A stretch of 64,000 nt of DNA from an uncultured Aquimarina sp. (GCA_947500845.1 CANMTP010000009.1:62001-126000), one strand, 5' to 3'. Counted from the first letter of the stretch, positions 25,655-34,123 are shown. Notes: generated by a model not told the origin, from the sequence alone. A program made the numbers and translations.

Positions 25655-27152
25655 TAACCATATTTTAATCAGAGGGCTGGCAATAGCGCTTATCGCTGTA
25701 TTTGCTATTTCCTGTGGGGTACGTAAACGCAGTTACGATAAGGTACAAAATAGCATACCCGATGCGCTGTCAGCGAATTATTTGGAAATGAATGACAGTA
25801 CGGCCCTGTTTCAATCCATTGCACCAGATGCAGAATGGTGGACCAATTTTAATGACCCGGATTTGGATAGTCTCATCAACAAGGCACGTCAAAAAAATCT
25901 GAACATACGAACCGCTATTGCAAATTATGAATCGGCACAGGCATTGCTCAAGGGCACGAAATTCGATAGGTTTCCTACCATCACGTCCAATGGAAATTTT
26001 ACAAGGCAGCGATTGGGTGAAAATGTATTTGTTTCAGGAGGTAACCCAACCTTCAACCAATACAATGGTAGTCTCGATGCTTTTTGGGAAATAGGTGCTT
26101 TCGGCCGTGTCAGCAATCGCATCAAGGGTGCCGTGGCCAATCGGGAAATTGCGAGAGCCGATATACGTGGTGTCTACGTGAGTATTTTCGCCGAGATAGC
26201 AAATAACTATATCTCATTGCGAGGTGCGCAATATCAGCTCAACATTGCCAATGAAAATCTTAGGAGTCAAGAACAGACTCTGGATTTGGTCACGCGACAG
26301 TTTGAAGCAGGTACGGGCAATAATTTGAATGTATCTCGAGCTGCTGCCCAAATGGAAAGTACCAAGGCGACCATTCCCGCATTACAGGCACAAATAGAGG
26401 GCCTTAAGAACAGTATAAGCGTATTGGTAGGAGAAATTCCCGGTGACTTGGATGATGCGTATTTAAACGAGAAACCCTTGCCAGACCTTCCTAACACCAT
26501 AAGTATGGGAAATGTGTATGAACTCATTCAGCGCAGGCCAGATGTTCAACTTGCAGAAAATCAAGTTAATGCACAGATAGCCCAATACAATCTATCTGTG
26601 GCAGAGCTGTATCCCAATATTACGTTTTCAGGTTCCATTGGTTTTTCTGCCATCAATTTTAGCAGTTTTGGTCAAAATGAAGCCTTTACTTGGAATTTGA
26701 TGCCACGGATTAGTTGGGCAGCTTTTAATCTAGGCAGGGTCAAAAAACAAATAGATGCCGAAGATGCAGCTACCCTTGGAGCTATAGCCCAATATGAACA
26801 GGTCATTCTACAGGCTTTGGAAGATATCAGGACATCGATGAGCAACTATGTCAATCTACTGAGACAAAGGGAGTCCCTTCGCAAGGCGGCCGAGTTCAGT
26901 AATGGAGCTGTAACCTTTGCACAACAGCGCTACGATGCCGGTCTGGATAGTTTCATTGATTACCTAAATGCAAACAACACATTATTGGAGGCCGAAAATG
27001 AACTGGCCATCATAGAAACCCAAACTGCTACCGGTCTCGTTCAACTATACCGTGCATTAGGTGGAGGTTGGGACATCATTACTTACGAAGAAACTCAAAA
27101 TATATTTAATACAATAAAAGAAAAAGACAGTACCTATAGAGGGAGAAATTGA
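25641..27152 (+). CDS. NodT-type outer-membrane efflux channel lipoprotein
   Basis: 503 residues from the ATG at 25641, which overlaps the pump gene by 14 bp; an earlier in-frame start at 25515 would precede the signal by 42 odd residues. The signal ends in lipobox AISC, so the N-terminus is lipid-anchored. Two OEP repeats follow (about 60-260 and 280-490), with AEWWTNFNDPDLDSLINKA and SRAAAQMESTKATIP helices of the TolC barrel. Third partner of the tripartite pump. Confidence 0.93.
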   Translation: MKTNNNHILIRGLAIALIAVFAISCGVRKRSYDKVQNSIPDALSANYLEMNDSTALFQSIAPDAEWWTNFNDPDLDSLINKARQKNLNIRTAIANYESAQALLKGTKFDRFPTITSNGNFTRQRLGENVFVSGGNPTFNQYNGSLDAFWEIGAFGRVSNRIKGAVANREIARADIRGVYVSIFAEIANNYISLRGAQYQLNIANENLRSQEQTLDLVTRQFEAGTGNNLNVSRAAAQMESTKATIPALQAQIEGLKNSISVLVGEIPGDLDDAYLNEKPLPDLPNTISMGNVYELIQRRPDVQLAENQVNAQIAQYNLSVAELYPNITFSGSIGFSAINFSSFGQNEAFTWNLMPRISWAAFNLGRVKKQIDAEDAATLGAIAQYEQVILQALEDIRTSMSNYVNLLRQRESLRKAAEFSNGAVTFAQQRYDAGLDSFIDYLNANNTLLEAENELAIIETQTATGLVQLYRALGGGWDIITYEETQNIFNTIKEKDSTYRGRN

Positions 27153-27211
27153 ACAAGGTTTCAATATCTTAAAAAGCAATAACCCCACACTAAAGAAAAA
27201 AGAATAACAGT

Positions 27212-27913
27212 ATGAAAACAGAACAAGTAGCTTTGGTAACTGGTGCCAATAGGGGCATTGGCTATGCCGTGGCAAAAGCGCTTATACAGCATCGAATTCA
27301 GGTTATTGCAACAAGTCGAAATGTAGATAATGCCAAAAAAGCGCAAAAAGAACTAAGTCAATACGGGTCTATCACTTTTCACCAACTTGATGTAACCGAT
27401 TTTGAAAGTATAATGCGTTTATACGCCTCAATAAAAACCAATTTTGGCAAACTAGATATACTGATAAACAATGCAGGTGTTAACTATGATACTTGGCACA
27501 ATGCGGGTAATGCCAATTTGAGAGAGGTACGCACCACTTTCGAAACTAATTTTTTTGGCCCCTGGCAACTTGCACAGACCTTACTCCCATTAATGAAGAA
27601 TAGCGAGTTAGCCCGAATTGTCAATGTAAGTAGTGGTTCTGGTACGCTGGCGAGCCAAAACGGGGAGACCCCAGGTTATAGCCTTTCAAAACTTGCTCTA
27701 AATGGCTTGACTATGCATTTAGCAAATGCATTTCGTGGTGAAACTATTATCGTGAATTCCGTTGGCCCCGGTTGGGTAAAAACCGATATGGGTGGTAAAG
27801 AAGCACCACGTACTCCTGAACAAGGAGCTGAAACGATTGTTTGGGCTGCAATGTTGACAGATAGGAAAAATACTGGAAAGTTTTTTCGGGATAAAACGGA
27901 AATAAACTGGTAA
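27212..27913 (+). CDS. Short-chain dehydrogenase, carbonyl-reductase-like
   Basis: 233 residues. LVTGANRGIGYAVAK nucleotide site, LDILINNAGVNYDT, catalytic Ser in VNVSSGSG, and YSLSK catalytic pair, then GPGWVKTDMGG. This matches the carbonyl-reductase-like SDR group that reduces quinones and aldehydes with NADPH. It is 59 bp after the efflux channel gene, probably the last gene of that transcript, and is followed by two terminator hairpins. Confidence 0.9.
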   Translation: MKTEQVALVTGANRGIGYAVAKALIQHRIQVIATSRNVDNAKKAQKELSQYGSITFHQLDVTDFESIMRLYASIKTNFGKLDILINNAGVNYDTWHNAGNANLREVRTTFETNFFGPWQLAQTLLPLMKNSELARIVNVSSGSGTLASQNGETPGYSLSKLALNGLTMHLANAFRGETIIVNSVGPGWVKTDMGGKEAPRTPEQGAETIVWAAMLTDRKNTGKFFRDKTEINW

Positions 27914-27938
27914 TATAAAACTGATTATGCTATTCGGC

Positions 27939-28005
27939 AAGCACCGATTTTGATTGGTGCTTCTTGATTAAGCCATTTCAAAACTTATGAAATGGCTTTT
28001 GTTTT
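27939..28005 (+). terminator. Double terminator after the efflux operon
   Basis: Two hairpins in a row: AAGCACC/GGTGCTT at 27939-27962 followed by CTT, and a perfect 11-bp stem AAGCCATTTCA/TGAAATGGCTT at 27970-27998 followed by TTGTTTT. The second is the stronger one. Confidence 0.85.
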
Positions 28006-28012
28006 GGAAACT

Positions 28013-28068
28013 TACCAGAACCCCTTGAAATAGTACCAGAAAAAGGGTCAATCACCACCATAACTTTG
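28013..28068 (+). promoter_or_regulatory. Regulon promoter 6 (small membrane proteins, GNAT, LuxR)
   Basis: TACCA at 28013 and 28034 (21 bp), TAACTTTG -7 box at 28061 (27 bp after the second). The ATG of the first gene is 23 bp further on. Confidence 0.75.
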
Positions 28069-28090
28069 TGGTAAACAAAAAGATAAAATT

Positions 28091-28345
28091 ATGAACTCAA
28101 ATTGTGAAAGTTGTAATGATACAACAAAAATGTACCTGATACTAGAAGGGCTTTTATTAGAAAATCCAATATCAAAAACGATGAATCGCGTAATAAACGG
28201 TTTTGAGAATCGGATAAACAAAATGAAGAAAGTGCTAAAAACCTTCTTCTCAGATGATTTCAATAAAATGATAATGGCAACCGTAGGATATATGGCATTT
28301 TCTGTATTTATAATGATTACGGCTTATGCACTAATTGTCTATTAA
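28091..28345 (+). CDS. Small protein with C-terminal membrane helix
   Basis: 84 residues. The N-terminus MNSNCESCNDTTKM has two Cys three apart (C5, C8), then a basic, amphipathic middle (NRVINGFENRINKMKKVLK), and one membrane helix at about 62-83 reaching the C-terminus, so it is probably tail-anchored with the Cys-bearing part in the cytosol. Stop codon lies 1 bp before the start of the next gene. No family recognised; the HSNCES start of the small ORF at 10893 is similar and may be coincidence. Confidence 0.65.
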   Translation: MNSNCESCNDTTKMYLILEGLLLENPISKTMNRVINGFENRINKMKKVLKTFFSDDFNKMIMATVGYMAFSVFIMITAYALIVY

Positions 28346-28346
28346 A

Positions 28347-28583
28347 ATGAAAAATACTTTTAAAATAACGGTCTTGACTTGGTTAGGTATTTATCCCTTA
28401 ATAACCATACTATTATATGTATTGGGCGATTCTCTAAATCAATTGGTAATGCCGCTGAGAACATTGATTCTAACATTAGTTTTGGTGCCTTTAATGACCC
28501 TGGTGATGATGCCATTTCTGCGAAAGCTCTTTGATAGATGGTTGAAAGCGAACGTCACAAAGAAAAGTACAATAGAAAACTAA
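28347..28583 (+). CDS. Small two-helix membrane protein (ABM-tail family)
   Basis: 78 residues from the ATG at 28347; a TTG at 28335 overlaps the previous gene and is less likely. Two membrane helices, sharing TWLGIYPLITILLYVLGDS, MPLRTLILT and MPFLRKLFDRWL with the protein at 20996 and the tail of the protein at 60966. The last 12 residues (after KA) are extra. Translationally close to both neighbours. Confidence 0.8.
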   Translation: MKNTFKITVLTWLGIYPLITILLYVLGDSLNQLVMPLRTLILTLVLVPLMTLVMMPFLRKLFDRWLKANVTKKSTIEN

Positions 28584-28597
28584 ATTTTTTTCAGACT

Positions 28598-29161
28598 ATG
28601 AATGATAAAAAACTTGCAATAAAAATTCTATCTGATGCTTTTGAGGACAATAAATCAGTAAATCTTGTGGTAAAGAGCAAAAGCAAGATACCTGGATTAA
28701 TGGCTTACAGCTATGAGCTGGCAAAAAGAAGAGGCGAGGTTTTCATTTCGGATAATAGAAAAGCCGTTGCACTAATTCTTTTATCTGATAAGAACCAATT
28801 TTCATTCAGAATAATGCTTGAGAGCATTAAGCTAGCAATCAATGTAATAGGGTTAAAAAACCTATTCACAGTTCTGAAAAGGGAATCATCCATTAAAAAA
28901 TTTCACCCTAATTCACCTTACATTCATCTTTGGTACATTGGCGTTGAACCAGAATCTTTTGGTCAAGGTCACGGAACTGCAATTTTGGATGAAATTATCG
29001 CTTTTGCCAAATCAATGCAGCGAGACATCTATCTGGAAACTTCAGTAGAGAAAAACATCCCATTTTACGAGTCACACGATTTTGAAAATTATGCAAAAGT
29101 AGAATCTGACATACCCTTTACGCTAATGCTTTTCAGAAAAAAATCAGATAAGGCGTTATGA
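28598..29161 (+). CDS. GNAT-family N-acetyltransferase
   Basis: 187 residues from the ATG at 28598 (MNDKKLAIKIL); an ATG at 28538 in the same frame would overlap the preceding gene by 46 bp. The GNAT core is seen in the second half: HLWYIGVEPESFGQGHGTAIL (strand 4 and acetyl-CoA loop, Q-x-x-G-x-G/A form) and a later IYLETSVEKNIPFYESHDFE (strand 5 to helix 4). Substrate unknown. Its stop overlaps the start of the LuxR gene (ATGA). Confidence 0.82.
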   Translation: MNDKKLAIKILSDAFEDNKSVNLVVKSKSKIPGLMAYSYELAKRRGEVFISDNRKAVALILLSDKNQFSFRIMLESIKLAINVIGLKNLFTVLKRESSIKKFHPNSPYIHLWYIGVEPESFGQGHGTAILDEIIAFAKSMQRDIYLETSVEKNIPFYESHDFENYAKVESDIPFTLMLFRKKSDKAL

Positions 29162-30105
29162 AAGTTTTTGGTTCAGAAATGCATATCGTCACTTTATTAA
29201 TCATTGCAATACAATTGGTTTTGCTCACCAATTTTGTGCTTACTTCATTGAAAAAACGGGACAGCAAATCTACCAATCGCTTCATATGGTTTACCATTTC
29301 TTTAATTTCCTATAATTTATTTTCAGGTCTATTTCCCGATGAAAAAATCCCTATTCACACCACTATTCAATACATTGTTGCCTATGGCGTTGGTCTTTAT
29401 ACTGCACTTTATTATGTGCACTATGTATATTCAGAGTTTGAAATAGGTCATTTGAAATACTTTACGCTTCGACATTTAATGGCAGTTCTTATATCCTCAT
29501 TTATACTCTGTTTTGTACTTCCTTTACTCATTTGGAATGATTTAGAGATAGCTAGAAAACTCTTCATTTTTATACCAGTAATAGTAGCGATAGCTTTCTT
29601 GTATAGAATAAGCACACCGCTTATGAAACTGTATCGAGAAAAAGAAGGCATCATTAACCGTTTTTACAGAAATAGAATAGCAACCGGTTACTTGGCACTT
29701 CTATCGATTGTTTTTATGCCTATTGTCGTTGCTTTTGGGGATTTTCAGGTTATCGAACAACTTGTAGTGAATGCTGGATATTTTGTCTTGGCTGTTGCTC
29801 TAATCAGAATAAACATCTATCAAGACCTCAAGAAAGAACAATTTCTACATCGCCTGGGCTATTCTGATGAGATGGAAAAAAACAAAAGCATAGCTATTCT
29901 ACGATATTTCTATGGTCTTGATTTATCAAAACGTGAAATAGAGGTTGCCAATCTTATCCTTGATGGCAAATCATATAAACAAATAGGCAAATATCTTTTT
30001 ATTGCTGATAAGACAGTCTCAAAACACGCCTCGAACATCTTCAAAAAAACAGGTGTGAAAAATAGAAATAGCTTTCAACTTGAGTTTGAGAAAAGTAAAA
30101 AATAA
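29158..30105 (+). CDS. Membrane-bound LuxR-type transcriptional regulator
   Basis: 315 residues. Residues 1-225 contain about six or seven membrane helices (for example VTLLIIAIQLVLLTNFVL, LMAVLISSFILCFVLPLL, LFIFIPVIVAIAFL). The last 65 residues are a LuxR/GerE HTH: LSKREIEVANLILDGKSYKQ, then LFIADKTVSKHASNIFKKTGVKNR. It thus looks like a one-component regulator with its sensor in the inner membrane and DNA-binding domain in the cytosol. It overlaps the GNAT gene by 4 bp. Twin palindromes start 16 bp after its stop. Confidence 0.85.
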   Translation: MKVFGSEMHIVTLLIIAIQLVLLTNFVLTSLKKRDSKSTNRFIWFTISLISYNLFSGLFPDEKIPIHTTIQYIVAYGVGLYTALYYVHYVYSEFEIGHLKYFTLRHLMAVLISSFILCFVLPLLIWNDLEIARKLFIFIPVIVAIAFLYRISTPLMKLYREKEGIINRFYRNRIATGYLALLSIVFMPIVVAFGDFQVIEQLVVNAGYFVLAVALIRINIYQDLKKEQFLHRLGYSDEMEKNKSIAILRYFYGLDLSKREIEVANLILDGKSYKQIGKYLFIADKTVSKHASNIFKKTGVKNRNSFQLEFEKSKK

Positions 30106-30120
30106 TTAGATTTTATAAAC

Positions 30121-30158
30121 ACGTAGTATAATACGTCAAAAAACGTAGTTTTTTACGT
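30121..30158. repeat. Twin ACGTA-N6-TACGT palindromes
   Basis: ACGTA-GTATAA-TACGT at 30121-30136 and ACGTA-GTTTTT-TACGT at 30143-30158, starts 22 bp apart (two helical turns). They lie between the LuxR gene and rteC. Two identical palindromes in phase are typical of an operator for a dimeric regulator; the second may also serve as a weak terminator hairpin. The rest of the gap to 30259 is AT-rich with no other clear signal. Confidence 0.5.
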
Positions 30159-30259
30159 CTTTCCTTAACATCCATCCTTCATGGTATTAATTATATTAAA
30201 ATACTTTTTCTCTATGAACCAGACTATCGAAGTATCGAGAACCTACATTACCAAAATTT

Positions 30260-31081
30260 ATGAATTATGGCAAACTCACAAAAGTTTTATTGCAAAAACT
30301 TGAAAAAACTAAAAATGAGACCTCTGGCATTACGCAAAGAGCTCAAAAAGCCATTGTAATTTGTCGTCAACACTTAACGGAACTCAGAAAAAAAATCAAT
30401 GATGAGAACTTTAAAAATGAGAATGAAGAAATATATTTTTTCAAAGAGGTAAAACACGCACCTCTTAGTCAGTTAATCTACAATTCAGAAATTCAAAATT
30501 TTGAAGTTACCTTTCCCAAGACAGTCTTTGAAACTAAAAATAGATATATCAAAAAATACTTTGAATCGTACAATGAATTCTTTCTTAGGCACATTGATTT
30601 TGGCCAATACATTGCAATGGGCTATACGCACTTTGACGATATCTACTTTACCAGAAAATCAAAATACCAATACCCCTTAACCTTCAATGGTATTTACCTG
30701 TTCGATTCCACTTTTAACACGCCACGTGACTTTTTGCTGGCACAGTTTAAGGCCTATGAACTTATGATTCAATTTTTAAGAAGAAGAAAAGTACAGCTTG
30801 AAAGAGAGTATGACACGCTGCACTTTAAAGCACATTTTGATATAAAGTACACCGCATCCAAAATAGATATCGTAGAACTCATTTACGCTTTGCACGCATC
30901 AAAAGCGGTGTTAGGTGACTTAAAGGAATTGGTGAGGGCTTTTGAAATCATCTTTAATGTTGACCTTGGTGATTTTTACAGAACTTTTGTTGACATCAGA
31001 AATAGGAACAACGAGCCTGCGAAATTCCTGGATACCCTTAAAACAGCATTGTTACAACGAATTTCCGAGTTGGACAATTAA
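30260..31081 (+). CDS. rteC: RteC-family conjugative-transposon regulator
   Basis: 273 residues with the RteC pattern: an N-terminal helical part, EEIYFFKEVKHAPLSQLIYNSEI, then FNTPRDF… and a C-terminal helical end with KYTASKIDIVELIYALHASKAV. In CTnDOT, RteC activates excision and transfer genes; homologues mark many Bacteroidota integrative elements. It marks the start of the conjugative block here. The ATG follows a poor leader, as usual in the phylum. Confidence 0.85.
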   Translation: MNYGKLTKVLLQKLEKTKNETSGITQRAQKAIVICRQHLTELRKKINDENFKNENEEIYFFKEVKHAPLSQLIYNSEIQNFEVTFPKTVFETKNRYIKKYFESYNEFFLRHIDFGQYIAMGYTHFDDIYFTRKSKYQYPLTFNGIYLFDSTFNTPRDFLLAQFKAYELMIQFLRRRKVQLEREYDTLHFKAHFDIKYTASKIDIVELIYALHASKAVLGDLKELVRAFEIIFNVDLGDFYRTFVDIRNRNNEPAKFLDTLKTALLQRISELDN

Positions 31082-31295
31082 TCAATTTTCTACACTAATT
31101 ACAATACCAATATAACCCAACGTGGGTACTTCTTATTGTTTACTAAAATTGTGGTTATAGCAGATTCAAAATGCATCGAATCCCTTTAAAACAAACACTT
31201 TTACAGAATGTTAAAGTTCTGCCCAAGTTGGGTCGCCTTGTGAACAAAACCCATTAATCCCCTTCAATTTTGTAGAACGAAAGTTAAATCAGGTC

Positions 31296-31339
31296 AGAGG
31301 CTATCAAATGAGTTGAAAGCGATGCGATAGCCTCTTTCT
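31296..31339 (+). promoter_or_regulatory. Hairpin in the leader of the HTH gene
   Basis: Perfect 10-bp stem AGAGGCTATC/GATAGCCTCT with a 20-base loop, followed by TTTCTA, ending 20 bp before the ATG at 31356. It may be an attenuator or a terminator of an upstream RNA. The gap 31082-31295 also carries short inverted repeats ACCCA-ACG-TGGGT and CCCAA-G-TTGGG but no gene. Confidence 0.5.
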
Positions 31340-31355
31340 ATAAAATCGTTCCAGT

Positions 31356-31637
31356 ATGCCCACAAGTATCATAACCACAGACGACCTTCGAGAATTCAAG
31401 CTTGAATTACTCGATGATATTAAAAAGCTTTTGGCACAACGAGCTACGGGCAATATGAAGAAATATGTAAAATCCTCAGAAGTTATGGAACTGCTTCAGA
31501 TAAGTCCGGGCACTTTACAGAACCTTCGTGTCAATGGCACGTTGCCTTACACCAAGGTAGGCGGTATCATTTTTTATGATTGGGATGAAATACAACAAGT
31601 GATGGAAGCAAATCGGGTACACCATAAATACGATTGA
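31356..31637 (+). CDS. Excisionase-like helix-turn-helix protein
   Basis: 93 residues. After a helical start, KYVKSSEVMELLQISPGTLQNLRVNGTLPYTKVGGIIFYDWDEIQQ is the winged HTH of the MerR/excisionase (Xis) kind found in nearly all Bacteroidota conjugative transposons downstream of rteC. It probably controls excision or transcription of the element. Confidence 0.85.
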   Translation: MPTSIITTDDLREFKLELLDDIKKLLAQRATGNMKKYVKSSEVMELLQISPGTLQNLRVNGTLPYTKVGGIIFYDWDEIQQVMEANRVHHKYD

Positions 31638-31643
31638 TAATGT

Positions 31644-32327
31644 ATGAACTACATCAAACATCTCAATGCGGTCTTTCAGCAATTCTCTATGGATTCGCGC
31701 TTGAACCCAACCCACATCAGCCTGTATGTGGCCCTATTTCAATATTGGAACATCAACCGCTTTCGCGAAAGCTTTTTCATCAACCGGCAAGAGGTAATGG
31801 CAATGGCAAAAATAGGCTCAAAAGCGACCTATCACCGCTGCCTAAAACGCTTGCACGACTGGAAATACATTCACTATATGCCGTCCCATAATCCATATAA
31901 AGGCAGCCAAATCAAGATGCTCAAATTTGGTACGAGTAATGACACAACCGATGCTACGAGTTATGGGACAAGAACTGAAACAAGTGGTGAACAAGTTGCG
32001 GGACAAGCCTTGGTACCTAATACAAAGAGTTATAAACAAGAAGAAAACAATAATAAAACTAAGCTACCCAAAAATGAAAATGAAGTTTTGGATTTTTTTA
32101 AAAACAAGATATGGCCAACGGTTGAAGCACGAAAATTTTATAACCACTACACGTCCATTGGATGGAAGGTCGGTGGCAAAATAAAAATTGTCGATTGGCA
32201 GGCATCGGCAGAAAACTGGATGCTTAAGGCCGCCGAAATTAAAAAAGAGCAAACGAAAAAGGAACTGTCTCAAAATCGGGACAACCTAAAAACCACTAAA
32301 CAAAAGGATTATGGACAACCCCTCTAA
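31644..32327 (+). CDS. Element-borne replication/regulatory HTH protein
   Basis: 227 residues. The N-terminal 110 residues (NPTHISLYVALFQYWNINRF … KIGSKATYHRCLKRLHDWKYIHYMPS) form a winged HTH like those of replication-initiation or phage helicase-loader proteins; the C-terminal part (FFKNKIWPTVEARKFYNHYTSIGWKVGGK) looks like DnaD-like or replication-associated tails. It overlaps the ATPase gene by 17 bp, and HTH-plus-loader pairs are common in mobile elements. Exact role not known. Carries one copy of GCTTTCGCGAAAGC (31759-31772). Confidence 0.6.
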   Translation: MNYIKHLNAVFQQFSMDSRLNPTHISLYVALFQYWNINRFRESFFINRQEVMAMAKIGSKATYHRCLKRLHDWKYIHYMPSHNPYKGSQIKMLKFGTSNDTTDATSYGTRTETSGEQVAGQALVPNTKSYKQEENNNKTKLPKNENEVLDFFKNKIWPTVEARKFYNHYTSIGWKVGGKIKIVDWQASAENWMLKAAEIKKEQTKKELSQNRDNLKTTKQKDYGQPL

Positions 32328-32973
32328 AATCATCGAAGGCGGCGTCGAGTTTTCTCTGGGAACTTTCGACGGTAAAAATGTGTGCTACGATTTTGATAAA
32401 ATCCTGATATACCTGAATGCCAAGGGGAAATTGCTGTTCGGGAAGCATTTCAAGATTTATGATGAGGACTTGGCCACCATCCGAAAGCTGTGCCACTACT
32501 TTATCAAGGATAAAGAAAATTGCCAAAAAGACAATATCGACCCAGAAAAGGGAATGCTGCTTTCAGGTCCCGTAGGTTGTGGCAAGACCAGCCTTATGAA
32601 ACTGATAAAATACCTTGTGCCATTACAGCACCCTTTCATTGTGGCACCCTGTAGAAACATTGTATTCGGTTTCAATCATTTGGGTTATAAAATTATCGAA
32701 GATTATGGTGATAGCAGTCCCATTTGTTTTGATGACCTGGGCGTAGAACCCATAGGACGGCACTATGGCAAAGACTGCAATGTGATGGGCGAGGTACTGC
32801 TATCACGCTATGAATTGTTCCTAAAGACCAAAGCTAAAATCAAAACCCACGGCACTACCAACCTAAATGCCGAAGAACTGGAAGAACGCTATGGAAATCG
32901 TGTCCGTAGCCGAATGCGCGAACTGTTCAACCTGATAGCCTTTGATAAGAATACAAATGATAAGAGAAAATAA
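32311..32973 (+). CDS. P-loop ATPase, DnaC-like
   Basis: 220 residues. Walker A GPVGCGKTSL near residue 88, Walker B ICFDDLGVEP (about 145) and a sensor region TTNLNAEELEERYGNRVRSRMRELFNLIAF, which is the DnaC/IstB-type AAA+ layout with an arginine-finger-like R-S-R-M-R. Such proteins load helicases or help transposases. It follows an HTH protein in overlapping frames, which suggests a replication or mobilisation module of the element. Confidence 0.85.
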   Translation: MDNPSKIIEGGVEFSLGTFDGKNVCYDFDKILIYLNAKGKLLFGKHFKIYDEDLATIRKLCHYFIKDKENCQKDNIDPEKGMLLSGPVGCGKTSLMKLIKYLVPLQHPFIVAPCRNIVFGFNHLGYKIIEDYGDSSPICFDDLGVEPIGRHYGKDCNVMGEVLLSRYELFLKTKAKIKTHGTTNLNAEELEERYGNRVRSRMRELFNLIAFDKNTNDKRK

Positions 32974-33002
32974 GTCCATAAAGGGCACTTAAATATTTCA
33001 TT

Positions 33003-34118
33003 ATGAAAATAGCAACGTACAATATCCAGAACTTATTCCATCGCGACAGAAGCCTTAATGACAAATCCTACGGTAAATGTGTGACCGATTGGATAAGCGA
33101 ACTCGATGACTTGATGCGAGGAAACAACAGGGCCACTAATCATAAAGAACGCATACAAGAGCTTGTATTTCTACTGGGTTTTGACAAAACACTTCAAGCA
33201 CCTTATGCTGTTTTAAGACGAAAAGCAGGGTTTCTTTACCTAAAGGGAAAAGAATATTCCAAAGAATTGTGCGCTAACGAAATGACGGACTGGAACGGAT
33301 GGATTACCCTTCAAACCACACCCATTGATTCTGTTGCCATTAAGAATAAAGCCCGAGTCATTACCGATATAAATCCGGATATACTGTTACTTCAAGAAAT
33401 TGAAGACAGAGCCTCTTTGGAAGAATTCAATGCGCAGCTACTATCCGAATTTGATGGCGAGCCCTTTCAAGAAATTGCCGTTGTACAGGGCAGCGACAAA
33501 CGTGGCCAGGAAATGGGACTGTTATTAAAAAATGGTCACCGTATCAAATGCATTAGCACCCATCAATTTGACATCGACAACAGCCAAAACCCTAAAAAAG
33601 AATTCTTTCAATATGAAATAGAGACCAACACCAAGCAGTCCATCATACTGTTGGCGGCGCAATTGCAAAAAGAAACCGACGATAAGGAACTTACGGATGC
33701 TTACCGTAAAATTCAGGCACAACAAATTGCCAATGTATATCAACAGCTTGTAAGGGATGGATATAAAAGTATCATTATTGCCGGCACCCTAAATGCCGTA
33801 TCGTATTGTGATTCCCTATCCCCATTGCTTCGCAAAACTGATTTGAAAGATGTGACCAAACACCAAAAGTTCAACGTGGACTTTGATGAAGGCAGCGATG
33901 CCGATTACTTTAGATTGGGTGCCTACCGTTTGGGCGTGAATATCAAACAACGGGATTACCTGTTGCTATCACCTGACCTATTTGCCCAGGCAAAACAATG
34001 TGGCCTCAACCGAAAAGGCATCCTGCCCAAAGAACGCCCCATCTGGAAGGTCTATCCCGATATGCATTCTAAAAAGCAGGCAGCGAGTGAGCATCCTGCG
34101 GTGTGGGTAGAGTTGTAA
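33003..34118 (+). CDS. Endonuclease/exonuclease/phosphatase-fold protein with altered active site
   Basis: 371 residues. EEP fold marks: ATYNIQNLFHRD at the start (Asn7 in YNIQN), LLLQEIED with the metal-binding Glu, and the usual later strands. Two catalytic places are changed: the GDFN motif reads GTLN (IIAGTLNAVSYCDS), losing the Asp, and the final SDH motif reads SEH (AASEHPAVWVEL). It may be inactive, use different chemistry or act as a binding protein. It sits in the element's early region, just before a 15-bp-arm inverted repeat and the defence operon. Confidence 0.75.
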   Translation: MKIATYNIQNLFHRDRSLNDKSYGKCVTDWISELDDLMRGNNRATNHKERIQELVFLLGFDKTLQAPYAVLRRKAGFLYLKGKEYSKELCANEMTDWNGWITLQTTPIDSVAIKNKARVITDINPDILLLQEIEDRASLEEFNAQLLSEFDGEPFQEIAVVQGSDKRGQEMGLLLKNGHRIKCISTHQFDIDNSQNPKKEFFQYEIETNTKQSIILLAAQLQKETDDKELTDAYRKIQAQQIANVYQQLVRDGYKSIIIAGTLNAVSYCDSLSPLLRKTDLKDVTKHQKFNVDFDEGSDADYFRLGAYRLGVNIKQRDYLLLSPDLFAQAKQCGLNRKGILPKERPIWKVYPDMHSKKQAASEHPAVWVEL

Positions 34119-34123
34119 CTAAA

